Below, piece after piece: positions 1 to 12,207 of a DNA stretch of 64,000 bases. The notes under the pieces were generated by a model. The model ran no database searches, was not told where the DNA came from, and worked only from the letters and a program-made list of their open reading frames with translations. How positions within the stretch are numbered: the first letter of the stretch is position 1; each line of letters opens with the position of its first letter. This stretch comes from Pycnopodia helianthoides (taxonomy: Eukaryota > Echinodermata > Asteroidea > Forcipulatida > Asteriidae): the NCBI GenBank assembly GCA_032158295.1, contig CM063258.1:15599703-15663702 (forward strand). Reading direction: 5' to 3'. The position numbers and the translations under genes are program-made.

Positions 1-26
1 CATTCAAAAATAACAATAAAAAACTT

Positions 27-140
27 ATAGAAGTCTCACAGCTTTTTACAGTAAAGGGAATTTTATCCATTGGCTCTTGAACTTTTATCCTCTGCTCAAT
101 TTGACATGGGGAGTCGCTAGGCCCGTCGAGTTTTTCAAAA
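27..140 (+). repeat. Direct repeat copy 1 (pair with 717-822)
   Basis: Sequence from AAGTCTCACAGCTTTT to CCCGTCGAGTT recurs diverged at 717-822, about 690 bp away in the same orientation. The right boundary of each is close to GGCCCGTCGAGTT. Confidence 0.6.
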
Positions 141-716
141 CACCCCTACCCCTGTGTCAATTTTTCAAACGTCGGAACATCAATCTTTAAAAAATAACCT
201 TACACCTCTTGGCAAATATGAACAATATTTTCAGGGCCTATGTCATCCAAAATACCTCACAAGTTGAAAGTCAACAACCCCAGGTCACAAGTGGGCAATT
301 TTTTTCCACTATACCCCTTTTATTGGGCTCTCAAATCTGTCTAATATAGAATATTAGGTCTAGGGCCTACAAAATATTAATGGGCAGACGCTCTGTTTTC
401 TCCTTATTTAGTGGGGTGCACCTCTATGGCCCTTTCAAAGAACTGTTCGGATTCGGAACAGGCTACCGGTGGCTGCGGTCATTGCAACCAATCTAAAATG
501 GTTCCAGAGAGAAGCACTGCCGCTCTAAGGGGGACGGAGCTCCCAATCTCTCCCATGACAAAATGGCAATATCTTGCACCGAGTCACGGATGGAATCAAG
601 CGACTCATAGTGGGTATAGAATGTAATCATACCAAGCAAGCGACAAGCAGTGTGCGTAGAAAAGCATGGCTGCGCCCGGGTGCTTCTGCCGTAAGGGTGC
701 ACCACACACGAAAAAT

Positions 717-822
717 ACTTGGAAGTCCCACAGCTTTTAAAAGTAAAGGGAAAACTATTAATTGACTCTTGAACTTTTATTCTCTGCTCAATTTTATATG
801 TCCCTGGGCCCGTCGAGTTATT
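717..822 (+). repeat. Direct repeat copy 2 (pair with 27-140)
   Basis: Diverged second copy of the 27-140 sequence. The pair could be two solo copies of one element or the ends of a degraded LTR-like unit; no TG..CA ends or coding remnants were seen. Confidence 0.55.
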
Positions 823-2727
823 CTCTTTCCCCCCCACCCACATAACAGCAGCAATGCTTTTTAGAAGAGTACACCAATGTAAGATGCAATAACCCTAACC
901 CCAACCCTGACATACAGATCACGAGGGGTTAAATCCGAACATAAGGTTGTCGAACATGGGGGTGTCGGAGCATAGAGAAGTTACTCCCTCCTGCAATTAG
1001 CAGTAACAATTTTAAATAGATTGATCGATTGAATGATTCATTGATTCATTGATTGATTTGTCTATTGATTATCTTACTGATTTCACGCCACACTAAATAT
1101 GGATTAAATTTGAGTATTCTGACCCGAATATACGGAGGTTTAAAAAATGTAGTTAACATTTTACGAAACAGGTTGAACTTCTTACGTTTTTTTACCCAGT
1201 TATTCTGGGTCACATACCACGGGGCTACTGAAGTCAGTTTAATGGTCTTTTTTTTAATCATGCGTATCATTTGATTGAAGCCGATTGCCTTTGCTAAATA
1301 GAAGAAAATTCTTGGCTTTGACAACTTGCACAATAACTTGTTTAATAATACCCAAGCATTGCGAAGCGCACAAAAATGCTAAGTCCAGCACGGGACAGGA
1401 TACCAACTAAATGCTGTAGTCCAATGCTATGTTTCTAACTGGTTCCCTGTAATTTCTTTTTGACAAAGTCGTGGTATCTTCCGCTTGATGGATCCTGTTT
1501 CTAGGGCTTGGCGGCTTAGTTTGGGCTCCCACAGAGGAGACTAGCAAACATAATGTAACGTAATCCTATAGACTATAGATCTTACATTTCAACATCATGG
1601 CCGCACATTTCGTGGTTGGAGAACTTTATACAACAGCCGTCGGATGTGCCAACATTCTATATAGCCTACACCAAGTTGAAGATTTTAGCATTTTAAAACG
1701 CTGGGGAAAAACACTTTTCTGACAGATTTAGCGCTTAGTTATGACCTGTCAGGATATTTACTGTAGCAACAGATCACAGATGGTCAACAAGAAAGTCAGG
1801 AAGTCGAGTGAACAAATTCGTAATCTTTTGTATAGTTTCCAAAGTATGCCATATTTACAGGGAACTTGGGTTTCGGCTTTGACCTGCGTCAAGCCTTCTA
1901 CTTCGCCACCACAACGCATCGTAGAGCCCGGTTCATACTTCCTGCGAATGCGAATGCGAAGCGAATTTTGACGTCACAAATTCGCAATGAACAATTTGCA
2001 ACAGTTGAGATGTCGGCGCTCAGACTCCTGTATACGAGGACATGGGGCTCATGGCAGATTATAAGAAAAAGCACCAACAAAAAATTAATATATTTTAAAA
2101 TTGGGGGGAAATGTGATATTAAAAAGGTCTTACCACGTGCATCCAGACTTGTTGAGCTGTTGACTGCAGGATCCCTTTTGAAAAAGTTTTGTTGTTTCCA
2201 GTGGTCTATGAATGTACACTCCCATACAGTTAGGCTGCATCGCTTGACTAGATTTTTTACGGTAGCTGTTTGGTTGCCCGTAACAATCTATAGAAATTTG
2301 CTGACACTTTCGTTGGTCTTGTGCAAATGCTTTTTTTCCCACTATGACAGGCAAAAGTTGGAACGTGTTCGTTGAATTAAACTATTTTATAAGCTGCGTT
2401 GACTTGTTGCACCTCGTTATTGTATTGGACATGCCTGAGGCATTTAAACATTTCCTCAAGGCTGGCGTGCAGGACTTTATTGTGAAGTGGTTAGCCCTTT
2501 TTTTTGTTAGCTAAGGGACTGGACAAAAAAAAAAGAGTTTGACAATGGTAAGATACACCAGAATTTGGCTAGTAATCCAACTCAATCAATCTGGGATCGG
2601 GAAAACATGATGAAGGATTTTGTGGGGGGTTGGTTGCAGCAGATCCAGGTGATTGCTTGGCTGCAGCGCGCCTGGGGCCAAGCGAACACAAGAAGGACAC
2701 CATCACAAATGCTACATGTAAAATTTG

Positions 2728-2821
2728 TATTTTAACCGGTAACCTTTTTTCTGGTAAGCATAATTTTGTTGTGCTGAGGTAGTTTTTGTTTTTAGCAGCT
2801 CTACGAAATTGGGCCCATGTT
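2728..2821 (+). repeat. GCCCAATTTC-type palindromic repeat, partial
   Basis: Half element: ACCGGTAACC, GTAAGCATAATTTTGTTGTGCT and AGCTCTACGAAATTGGGCCC. The full element appears at 10960-11165 and 16385-16570. Confidence 0.6.
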
Positions 2822-3329
2822 TAGACATTACTTTTGGAAATAAGTGCATGCTCAGAACGCAGTAAACAATAATGGAAAGCTAGGTGTCTGCTGCCACCTA
2901 ACGTTCAAAAGTCTCCAACTGTTAACTTCTTTTGTAAATCCGCTCTTGTGGAAGTGCACTGGCTTAAAAGTTTTGTCATGTGTCACTCCCTGTAAATAGT
3001 CACCCCTTGTTTTGTTTTTACAACGATCATATTTTCGAGGTCAAACTTTTCTGCCTGAAGGGTCCTTATAAGAACTTAAACCTATTCCTAGTAGTGGTGC
3101 AACAAAAATGCCTGGGGCAAGGTCTATTGCCTCTTGATCGTAGCTGTCCATCAAAACTTTCTTCAGATAAAAGTTGTTTGCAAAAAAATATTGGCTGTAT
3201 TTAAGCTTGATGAAGTTTGCATTGAAGGGGACAAGGTCACGAGTGACCAGGGCCCAGTTTCGCTGTTGTTGCTTAACAGTTTTTTTCCTCTCACTCTCTC
3301 TCTACGAGTTGTTTTTCTTTATAGGACCA

Positions 3330-3491
3330 GGGGTCGATTTCACAAAACTCTTCCTAACTTAGGACCTGTCCTAGGCAATACTAAGAGATAGGACTAGTCC
3401 TAAGTTAGGACCAGTACTTAGGACTAGTCCTATCTCTTAGCATTGCCTAGGACAAGTCCTAAGTTAGGAAGAGTTTTGTGAAATCGACCCC
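3330..3491. repeat. 162-bp near-perfect palindrome
   Basis: Arms begin GGGGTCGATTTCACAAAAC and end with its complement GTTTTGTGAAATCGACCCC. Inside are repeats of CCTAACTTAGGAC and GGACTAGTCCTA, themselves palindromic. It can fold into one long hairpin and looks like a foldback MITE. Confidence 0.8.
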
Positions 3492-5009
3492 AGCTTGATT
3501 AAATTAGAACAGCTTTTGACGTAGAACCAGTTTTATTGGAAGGCCTTTGGGTTTTAGTACCCTCGAATGATTTCAGACTGCTATGTAGTTTTCAAAGTTA
3601 AACCGTGCAGCAGTTATATGCCTTCTAGGAAGTGACACAGTCGTCCGACTAAATGTTTAGCCTATAATTAGCCCTATATAGGACTCTTCCTCTGTGCTGT
3701 ACACTGTAGTGTAATACGAAAGTGAAAGGCCACCAGGGCTAAGCCTATAATAAACCACATTCAGTAGATAGCACAACTAATGTGCAAGCTGTTTATCATG
3801 GAATATTTTGCAAAATACATTTAACGCACGCTTAAGCCTTGAAATGAGGTGCAAACCATGAGGTGGTGGTCTCACCTAATTTTAATCAAATTAAATTGTG
3901 TTCCTAGTTATAGTTAAAGAGGTTGGGCCACGCTAGCGGTCACTCTTTAAACAAAGTGACAGAGTTATAGAATGAATGGTTATTCGTTTACAACGCAGTT
4001 TCCAAGCCTCTTTTCACCCCCGCCTTCAGGCAAAATCGGAACAACAGCAGTCGGTGCCAGAAAGCTGTCTCAAAAAAATTCAAAGAATAGTGACGTCGCA
4101 GTACGTACCCCTCTGTCATGTTTGTTTGCTGCCCTCATTTACGGGATTTTGATAAGTTTAGGCGGCGGGCTAGTGAACGGAGTAAAAATTCCCTGCAAAT
4201 ATCACTTCTTTTGTTAATGTAATGTTACAAAAGATGCAACAAATTATAGAAAGCAGAAAACTAAAAAATAACCTCAACTTCAATCACCATGACCCATCCT
4301 CTTTAAAAATCACTTACTTCTCTGCAATGTGTTAAATTCAAACACCTGTAAATATGACCCACTCATTGTTATCATGAAAGATAGGCCCTAGCTACAATCA
4401 ACTAGCTCTGTTGACTTTTATGTTGTAGTATAAATCCGTCAACCTCGTTTAGAATCAACCGATGACGTCACCAAATTATATCACGTGATTTATAATTATT
4501 TATTTTAATAAATAAGCCAAATCTGCATAAATTCTACAGATAATTATTGTAGTACAATTAACAAATTAGCTTAATTTACAATTACAGGAAATTACCGTAT
4601 AGGCCGCCATAGACTGTGCAAGTCTCGCGCGTATTCGAACTCCCGGGACCATTGTGGTCCCAACGATACAGAAGTTTTACGTGGGGAGATTTTGTTTCTT
4701 CAATTATTTTGGTTTAACTTGTTTATAGCCTCACCAATTATACATGTTGTTGGGAATGTGCATAACAAAGCAAAGTTGTTCTCATTGGACAACTCAATAT
4801 TTGGGCACGGACAGATTTGTTTTTTTATCTAAAGTTAATTTCCCCAATAAAAAATAATTAAGTGAACAGCAAAAATACAAATATAAAGAAAGATACAGCA
4901 CAATTTATCATAAAATACTCATAAAATTAACCACGTGGTAATACGTCCGGGATTTCAGAAAATAGTTTGCATAACAAAACATGTCCACCCCCTTGATAAA
5001 ATATTCATT

Positions 5010-5345
5010 TTAAAGGCCCTGTACACTATTGGTAAGATCGAAAAACACAATGTTCACAGATTCACACATAACTTACATGATTTAAAGTAAGTAGAAAGGG
5101 TTCCTTGAAATATTTATGTCTAAAATGCTATCGTTTCTGAGAAACGAGTAAAACAATAGTAATTATCGCGCGCGATAATTTGAAAAAACAGAAAACACAT
5201 AAGATCTCTTTTCACTATTTTCTCGTGACCTCGATGACCAATTGAGCTCAAACTTTCACAGGTTTGTTTGTTCATGCATATGTTTAACCACACAAAATGT
5301 GGACACTGATTTTGAACTGTTACCAAAAGTGTACAATACCTTTAA
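5010..5345. mobile_element. TTAA-flanked MITE, copy 1
   Basis: Starts TTAAAGGCCCTGTACACTATTGGTA and ends with its near-complement TACCAAAAGTGTACAATACCTTTAA, giving about 24-bp terminal inverted repeats inside TTAA. An inner palindrome (TATCGCGCGCGATA) lies near 5165. No ORF of transposase type. Confidence 0.75.
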
Positions 5346-5888
5346 CTTGTTTAAGGCAGGTTTTGGTAATCATCACTTGGTGTATCCCCAACATAAAATG
5401 ACACACCGGTGAAAATTTGGGCTCAATTGGTCATCGAAGTTGCAAGAAAAAATTGAAGAAAACAATTGTTGAATAGAATTGTGTGCTTTCAATTATGCCG
5501 CTGAGCTGAATTAGCCTTTCTCGGATTCATATTTGTAGGTGAAAATTACCTCTTAAACTACATTCCTTAAAGGGGGTCGTTTTTAACAATATTTTATAAT
5601 ACTCAACAGCTCTCCAGTGCTAGCAAGTACATTTTTATGGTCATTAACTTGAGTCTATGCTTGAGTGTAGTAATTACCCAATGTACACCGTGTCTTTTAT
5701 AAAGTTTGGTTTTCCTGGAGTGGAAACAAACGTTACCGTGTGACGGTGAAAAGTCCTGGGCTGATAGGCCCCGCCCTAGCCTACTATTTTGTTTTCAATC
5801 TTGGAGTTTGGAGTGAAAGCGGCCAGCCCTTACGAAATAAACACTAAACAGGATACGGCATGGTATTGCATAATCCTGTGCTTGGTAA

Positions 5889-6304
5889 ATCAACTGAATA
5901 AAAGAACTGATCAATTGACTACATTCTTCAGATAATATCAACGTTTGTTGCCTCCAGCTGATATCCGGGTCTGTCCATCCGCGTCCGGGAACCCCCGCCC
6001 CCGCCCTAGTCTTGGTCTAATAAGTGACTTGTAGGCCCTTGATTTGACCTTTGACGAACAGCTATAGTTGACGAACAGCTATGGTTTCTGCGCAAAAAAC
6101 CAAGAATTTGATTTGCTTTTGTTACCTTTTGAATGTAATATCCACGTTTGTTGTATTTATCTAATATCCGGGTCCATCCCAACCGCGTACGGCCCCCCCC
6201 CCCCAAAAAAGTTCGACCTTCGTATCGATGACGTCACATCAACTCTCTGATGCGTCACAGTCTGGTAGTACACAGACGACCGTACAGTACAATACCTCCA
6301 CATA
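5889..6304 (+). repeat. Block duplicated at 7628-8045
   Basis: About 415 bp with poly-C tracts, two ACGAACAGCTATRGTT repeats and a CRE-like TGACGTCA. It reappears nearly unchanged inside the composite element downstream. Confidence 0.8.
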
Positions 6305-7108
6305 CACACCCCCCGCATGTCATATGCACACATCGTGTTTTCAACCCACAGCGAATGTACACAAGAAACCTACCGTCCCGTACACAATGAATGCGAGTAG
6401 CTTTTCTACGAACTTTTGTTAGAAGAAGTAAACAGTAAGATAAGACAAGTAGAGATCCTGGGATTAGTCTGCAGCGACCAGGATGCAATTTTCAGGTCAT
6501 TTTGGTTTTGGACTCTGTGGTAACAACTCCTCTTAAAAGCGACTGGTGGAACTGCAGTGGCCACCGAAGATATAAAGTTGTTCGTCGTACATGCTATGGA
6601 ATCACATTGTGTATTTGAATGTGTACTCACAGTACTGTAACTTGTAATGTAAGTATAAAGTTAAAATAAATTGACACTGTTATTCGTTAATGCTATTTGC
6701 ATATTAATAAGGGCTTTGGTCAGCTGCAGGGAAGTATGGACAACTATTTTAAAGCATACAAATTGCTATTGCATGATAGGGCTTTGGTCAGCTGATATCA
6801 TATGGACAACTTTTTTAATGCAGACAAATAAATATTTTAAACCAATGAGCCATTTTGAGATATGGTGGACACTGTATGTAGGCATGGTTGGAAGTGTAGT
6901 GCACTGTTTGGTACTTTGGGCGTCTACAGACAGATTTGGCCCGGTCAAGGCCAAACCATTGCCACGTGTTTGTTAATGCCACATTGCTAATGTTTGTATA
7001 ACCATAGAGGTAGGTGAGACCATGACCATAGACTAGAGCAAGGAGGTACAGTGTACTATGACCTCCATGGTAATTGGTCCTTGCTCTATGGACTGAGAGA
7101 GATTGGCT

Positions 7109-8603
7109 AGCTGGGTCATTCCGTGTCAATTCAACACGCTTTTGGACCTGACCGTCACGGATTAAAATGAAATTTTGTGTGCTGATTGGACTCAATGAGA
7201 AACCCCCAGAACCAAAATTTTTTGTCGTTCGGTTGATTATTTTTTGAGATATGGGTTAACGAACTTTTGACTAGTTAGCATAATACACTGTATGTGTACA
7301 TTTGAACATGTACAATACGTACATTTTAATGTTCAAATAATCATAACTCAAAAACTGTAAGAGTGCCCATCCAATTTTTTTTTTGAAAATGTTAAGTTAA
7401 AAACATCTTAAGCTAAAAATTGAAAAAAAATTAAGCATTTTGAAAAATACGCATTTTCGCAAATCAAGGTCAAAGGTCATATTTTTGCGTAACTTTGTTG
7501 TGGTATGCGGTATAATTTTGATTTTATGTTATCAAATACGGGACATTTCAAGAGCTTTAAAATGATGTAAATTTTATCTATGTAGGTGCTTTACTTTTGG
7601 AGATATGAATGTCCAAACACAGCAGGTCAACTGAATAAAAGAACTGATCAATTGACTACATTCTTCAGATAATATCAACGTTTGTAGCCTCCAGCTAATA
7701 TCCGGGTCTGTCCAGCCGCGTCCGGGAACCCCCCCCCCCCCCCCCCGCCCTAGTCTTGGTCTAACAAGTGACTTGTAGGCCCTTGATTTGACCTTTGACG
7801 AACAGCTATAGTTGACGAACAGCTATGGTTTCTGCGCAAAAAAACAAGAATTTGATTTGCTTTTGTTACCTTTTGAATGTAATATCCACGTTTGTTGTCT
7901 TTATCTAATATCCGGGTCCATCCCAACCGCGTACGCCCCCCCCCCAAAAAAGTTCGACCTTCGTATCGATGACGTCACATCAACTCTCTGATGCGTCACA
8001 GTCTGGTAGTACACAGACGACCGTACAGTACAATACCTCCACATAGCACGTAGCATCTATTAAATGTACATTACACATTACTATACATAATACACTGTAT
8101 GTGTACATTTGAACATGTACAATACGTACATTTTAATGTTCAAATAATCATAACTCAAAAACTGTAAGAGTGCCCATCCAATTTTTTTTTTGAAAATGTT
8201 GCTTACATCTTAAGCTAAAAATTGAAAAAAAATTAAGCATTTTGAAAAATACGCATTTTCACAAATCAAGGTCAAAGGTCATATTTTTGCGTAACTTTGT
8301 TGTGGTATGCGATATAATTTTGATTTTATGTTATCAAATACGGGCCATTTCAAGAGCTTTAAATTGATGTAAATTTTATCTCTGTAGGTGCTTTACTTTT
8401 GGAGATATGAATGTCCAAACACAGCAGGTCATGCTAATTAGTCAAAAGTTCGTTAAACCATATCTCAAAAAATAATCAACCGAACGACAAAAAATGTTGG
8501 TTCTGGGGGTTTCTCATTGAGTCCAATCAGCACACAAAATTTCATTTTAATCCGTGACGGTCAGGTCCAAAAGCGTGTTGAATTGACACGGAATGACCCA
8601 GCT
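7109..8603. mobile_element. Composite 1.5-kb inverted-repeat element
   Basis: Terminal inverted repeats of about 170 bp start AGCTGGGTCATTCCGTGTC at 7109 and end with the complement at 8603. Inside, direct repeats at 7281-7629 and 8088-8431 flank a copy (7628-8045) of the 5889-6304 block. No coding capacity; probably a non-autonomous DNA transposon with a nested insertion or duplication. Confidence 0.75.
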
Positions 8604-9060
8604 GTTGACTGCTTGGTGTTTATACCCCCCTGTGGGAGTTTGCTGAGTTCCCCTTGATTATTGATAGGAAGATCATCTTAACAAACAAACAAACAGACAA
8701 ACTTCTGTCATCTGTGGTTCTGAAGTAACTAGGTCCAGTAAATGGGGTGAAGTGTTTATAGTAGTATACTCCCTTTCAAAAATTTGACGTCTACGGTAAC
8801 AACTGCATATTTAAAAATGTATCTTTAAAAAGGAGTTGCCCACGTTACTGTACTGGGTCTACTCTATTTAGTAAATAGCATTGTTACAAATCTTACTAAT
8901 TTTGTTTAAGGCATAGAGCCCAGGTTGAACTCCTCCGTTGCACACGAACACGGGGCTAGGCCTAGTGCTATTTAAAGTTGTAAACCAATATTTAAGGAAT
9001 CCAAACTTTTATTTAATATTGAGATGCATAAACAAAATTCTTTTGATCTATTTTCTTTTA

Positions 9061-9063
9061 CAG
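9061..9063 (+). other. Splice acceptor for a probable non-coding upstream exon
   Basis: A pyrimidine-rich run followed by CAG at 9061-9063 precedes the start exon, so the 5' UTR probably continues from 9064 and is spliced to a leader exon further upstream. I could not locate that leader exon or the promoter. Confidence 0.5.
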
Positions 9064-9222
9064 GAAAATATCAGTATATCACACATCAGTACGTTATAAA
9101 GAATTTGGATATAAGTTGTTATAAAGTGGACGACCAGAGAGAAAAACTAAAGATTTAAAGAAAGTTACTTGGCGAAGTAAAACCAGCGAAGTAAACCAGA
9201 ATTGGTAATCAAAGTGGTAGCC

Positions 9223-9296
9223 ATGGATACAGGTAAAATGCAGAAGAAGCCAAGCCCATACCTCAAAGCAAACCCTCTTTCCAAGCTGTTTTTCAC
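9223..9296 (+). CDS. ABCC4: ABCC4 exon 1 (residues 1-25), start codon
   Basis: ATG at 9223 is the first in-frame Met after an in-frame TAA at 9178-9180. The exon encodes the short cytosolic N-terminus and runs into the conserved FF-T/W-W start motif. It ends in phase 2 at TTCAC before GTAAG. Confidence 0.9.
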
Positions 9297-9627
9297 GTAA
9301 GAATTTGTCATTTTGTAATCTCATTTACATGTACTGTTGATATAGAAATTCTTCAAAAGAGATTAGCAAATTTGTTTCACCAGAAAATAAATGCAATTTC
9401 GTTACGTTACTTTGAATTTTGTTATGTCATTTAGGGCTCATTTTTCCCATAAAAATTTAGTTAAAATTTCCTCACATTAAAATTTAGAATAAATTATTTT
9501 AGAATTAATGTGAAAATAAGTTTTTCCCTAGAAGTTGTCAGTGAAAAAGCAACAAGAGATCATCAAAAATAAACTATTATGGCATTTGTATTCACGTTGA
9601 AAATTTTGACAAATGTTCTTTTCCCAG

Positions 9628-9741
9628 CTGGATTGGGGCTCTCTTTAGCCTTGCTTACAAAGAGAAGAAACTTTCCCCTAAAGATTTGGACAATGTTATA
9701 CCATCAGACGAATCCTGCCATTTGGGTTACAAACTTGAGAG
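9628..9741 (+). CDS. ABCC4: ABCC4 exon 2 (residues 25-63)
   Basis: Starts after TTCCCAG. Encodes TWIGALFSLAYK and then a region like the L-x-x-x-D-x-x-x-V-x-P segment common to MRP N-termini. Phase 2 on both sides; donor GTAGGC. Confidence 0.9.
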
Positions 9742-9965
9742 GTAGGCAATGTATAAAATAATAAACCATCTCAACAAGCTAACAAAATCCAATAGAAGGT
9801 TCAATCAAATTTTATATTTGTAACAAGTTTCCATAATGATTCTTTCATTTTCCTTGTGAAGTTATTGTGATGGAAATTGTTATTTCCTTGAAACAAATCA
9901 TACTTTTAAGAGTTTTTTCTTGTGAAGATTATTGATTTAAAGTTTGTGTTTTGTATCATCGTCAG

Positions 9966-10083
9966 GGAATGGAGAAAAGAAGTTGAGAAAGCCAAAGGAG
10001 GAAAGAAGGCTAGTCTCACTTCGGCATTGGTGAGGGTGTTTGGTCTAACTTATGCACTCTTTGGATTGTGTGCTTTTACAGAG
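9966..10083 (+). CDS. ABCC4: ABCC4 exon 3 (residues 63-102), into TM1
   Basis: Encodes EWRKEVEKA, a basic Lys-rich stretch, then the first membrane helix (ALVRVFGLTYALFGLCAF). Ends in phase 0 at GAG before GTAAGTG. Confidence 0.92.
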
Positions 10084-10510
10084 GTAAGTGAAGCTAGTCC
10101 CAAATAGATTCATCCTTCTACTTCATTCAGAATTGAATATATATTATAAAAAAAACTGAATCAACTTTGTGTTCTCCTACCATGATGATAAAATCTTGGT
10201 TTTTGGTTTTGAACAGTGTAAGAATAAATTGAAACATAACAGTTATTTTATTGTGTATTCGGTTTGCGGTAACACCATGTGTATATCTACTTCGCTGTGT
10301 AAATCTACACAGCAAAGCAGATATACACATGGTATTACTGCGAACTGAATGTACATTGATACCTCACCATGCAATGCCTCAAAAACCATAATTATTTTAG
10401 TGTGATATTCTTATTTAATAAACTTGTAAGAATTAAATTTTAACACTGTACCTTTCCAAAACAGTATAATTTAAAGTTATAAATAAATCTGCAATTTCTT
10501 TATACCATAG

Positions 10511-10726
10511 GAAGCTCTCCGCATCGTTCAACCCTTCATCTTGGGTCGCCTCATCGACTACTTCTCCCCTACTCTCAATATTCCGACATGGCAAGCTTAC
10601 ACTTATGCAGGCGTGATCACTTTGTGTTCTATCCTTCTCGCTTTTGTCCATAGCCCTTACTTCTTTCAGATTCAGTGCATTGGAATGAGGGTTCGTGTAG
10701 CCTTGTGTACGCTAGTTTACCGCAAG
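10511..10726 (+). CDS. ABCC4: ABCC4 exon 4 (residues 103-174), TMD1
   Basis: Encodes the QPFILGRLIDYF segment, TM2 and the conserved GMRVRVALCTLVYRK cytosolic loop. The counterpart in human ABCC4 is closely similar in order and spacing. Phase 0 on both sides. Confidence 0.95.
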
Positions 10727-10959
10727 GTAAGAGCAGTCGACTTTAAAATATGAATTTCCGACATTTTTATTTTGACTGAACAAAGGCTTTAGGGAACACT
10801 TTTCTGTTTCCAATTTCAAAAATATGATCAATAAAGTTGATTTTGTTGAAAAAGTTCTCAATGATTTAAAACCAAATGAGAAACATGCTTGTTGTTAATA
10901 CCCCAATTTGTTTTTCGTACCCTTTCAATTTATCTGTCAAGTTGTTCAAACAACAAACT

Positions 10960-11165
10960 GCCCAATTTCATAGAGCTGCTCAAGCAGAAAATATTGCTTA
11001 ACAGATTTCTGCTAAGCAAAAATGAGCAGGATACCTGGTACAGATGGTAAATGTGTTTTAGCCGGTAACCAAATTCTGGTAAGCGTATCTTTGTTGTTCT
11101 TAGCTAGTTTTTGTGCCTAGCTAGTTTTTGTGCCTGAGCAACTCTATGACATTTGGGTCCATGTT
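10960..11165. repeat. GCCCAATTTC-type palindromic repeat, near full
   Basis: Begins GCCCAATTTCATAGAGCTGCTC and ends GCAACTCTATGACATTTGGGTCC, with inner GCTTAGCA and CCGGTAACC arms. This roughly 200-bp inverted-repeat element lies in intron 4. Confidence 0.65.
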
Positions 11166-11381
11166 GTAACCATGTAGCAGAGAGTTTAATGCATGTACCT
11201 CCCTAGTCTCTAATTTTAACTTGTAACCTTGCCCTTGCAAGTACTGTTATACAAGAAACGAAGATGGTTGTTACTTCCTTATTCCTTTCCTGTGACTTGA
11301 TACCCCATAAGCTGTTCCCAGAGGTAGTAATATCAAAAGGAAATGCCCTTGACCATGATACACTTTCTTTGACTTGTACAG

Positions 11382-11471
11382 ATGTTGTGTCTTGATAATA
11401 TATCTATGCGTAAGTCGTCCAGCGGGAAAGTGAATAACCTTATGACGAATGATGTTAGCAGATTTGAGCAG
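11382..11471 (+). CDS. ABCC4: ABCC4 exon 5 (residues 175-204), first coupling region
   Basis: A 90-nt exon after TTGTACAG. It encodes the SSSGKVNNLMTNDVSRFEQ segment, equivalent to the GQIVNLLSNDVNKFDQ motif of ABCC proteins. Donor is GTTGGT, weaker than the others but phase-correct. Confidence 0.88.
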
Positions 11472-12043
11472 GTTGGTTCTGATTAAATTTTTCTCTCTAT
11501 GGAATTTACCAAAGGAATAAAGGGATAAAGTAAGACATTTTTGTAAAATGTTCTCCAACTTAATAAATGAAATTTTGTTATAGGTTTGTGCAATTTGTTA
11601 GATGCCTCAAAATTTGAAACAGTGCCCCCCAAAATGTGAAGAAAAAAAACCCAACATGAACTTCTGAGAACAAACTCCCTCTTGTACTTTCTGTAACGGG
11701 ACATCATGTTCTTAAGACTACCCTGAGCCAAGTTAGCTTCAAGATGTCAAGTCACGGAATAAAAAATCTACTTATAATTCATAATTTTATGTTGACGTTG
11801 CTCCAGTCTACTGTAGACAAACACTAGCAAGTATTTCTGGCGAGGTTGTAGCTGTCACTAGTCTTGGTGAATCAATCCAACTCCTATTTAAATTGACAAA
11901 CTTCTTAAGACTCTGCTGTGTTTGGTTAAGATTAAGTTTATCCTTTAGACTCCACTAATCTCCCAATTATTCCAGCCAGGTTCAGGCTGCCAAGTCCAGG
12001 ATAAATATAATCCTTGCTTGTACTATTTTCTTCTGGCTCACAG

Positions 12044-12207
12044 GTGTTTATCTTTTTACACTATCTGTGGTTGGGTCCGCTGCAAGCTGCGGCTGTCTTC
12101 GTACTTCTTTGGTTTGAGATTGGTTGGGCTTGTGTTCCAGGATACATTGTTCTGTTCCTCCTCATGCCCCTCCAGGCCATCATGAGCAAGCTCTTCGGCA
12201 GTCTCAG
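12044..12207 (+). CDS. ABCC4: ABCC4 exon 6 (residues 205-259), TM3-TM4
   Basis: Encodes FLHYLWLGPLQAAAV and the next helix down to SKLFGSLR, both hallmark MRP4 segments. Ends in phase 2 before GTACG. Confidence 0.95.

Larger units (their letters stand above)
1..9060. other. Upstream intergenic region, repeat-rich
   Basis: No coding exon supported on either strand. Visible contents are a direct repeat (27-140 and 717-822), a palindromic element (3330-3491), a TTAA MITE (5010-5345), a duplicated block (5889-6304 and 7628-8045) inside a composite inverted-repeat element (7109-8603), and simple poly-C runs. Any ABCC4 promoter and leader exon should be here but are not recognisable. Confidence 0.6.

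Noticed and set aside
7281..8431. 345-bp direct repeats as LTRs of a retrotransposon
   Set aside because: No coding interior, primer-binding site or target duplication; the interior is a copy of a nearby non-coding block and the pair lies within longer inverted repeats.
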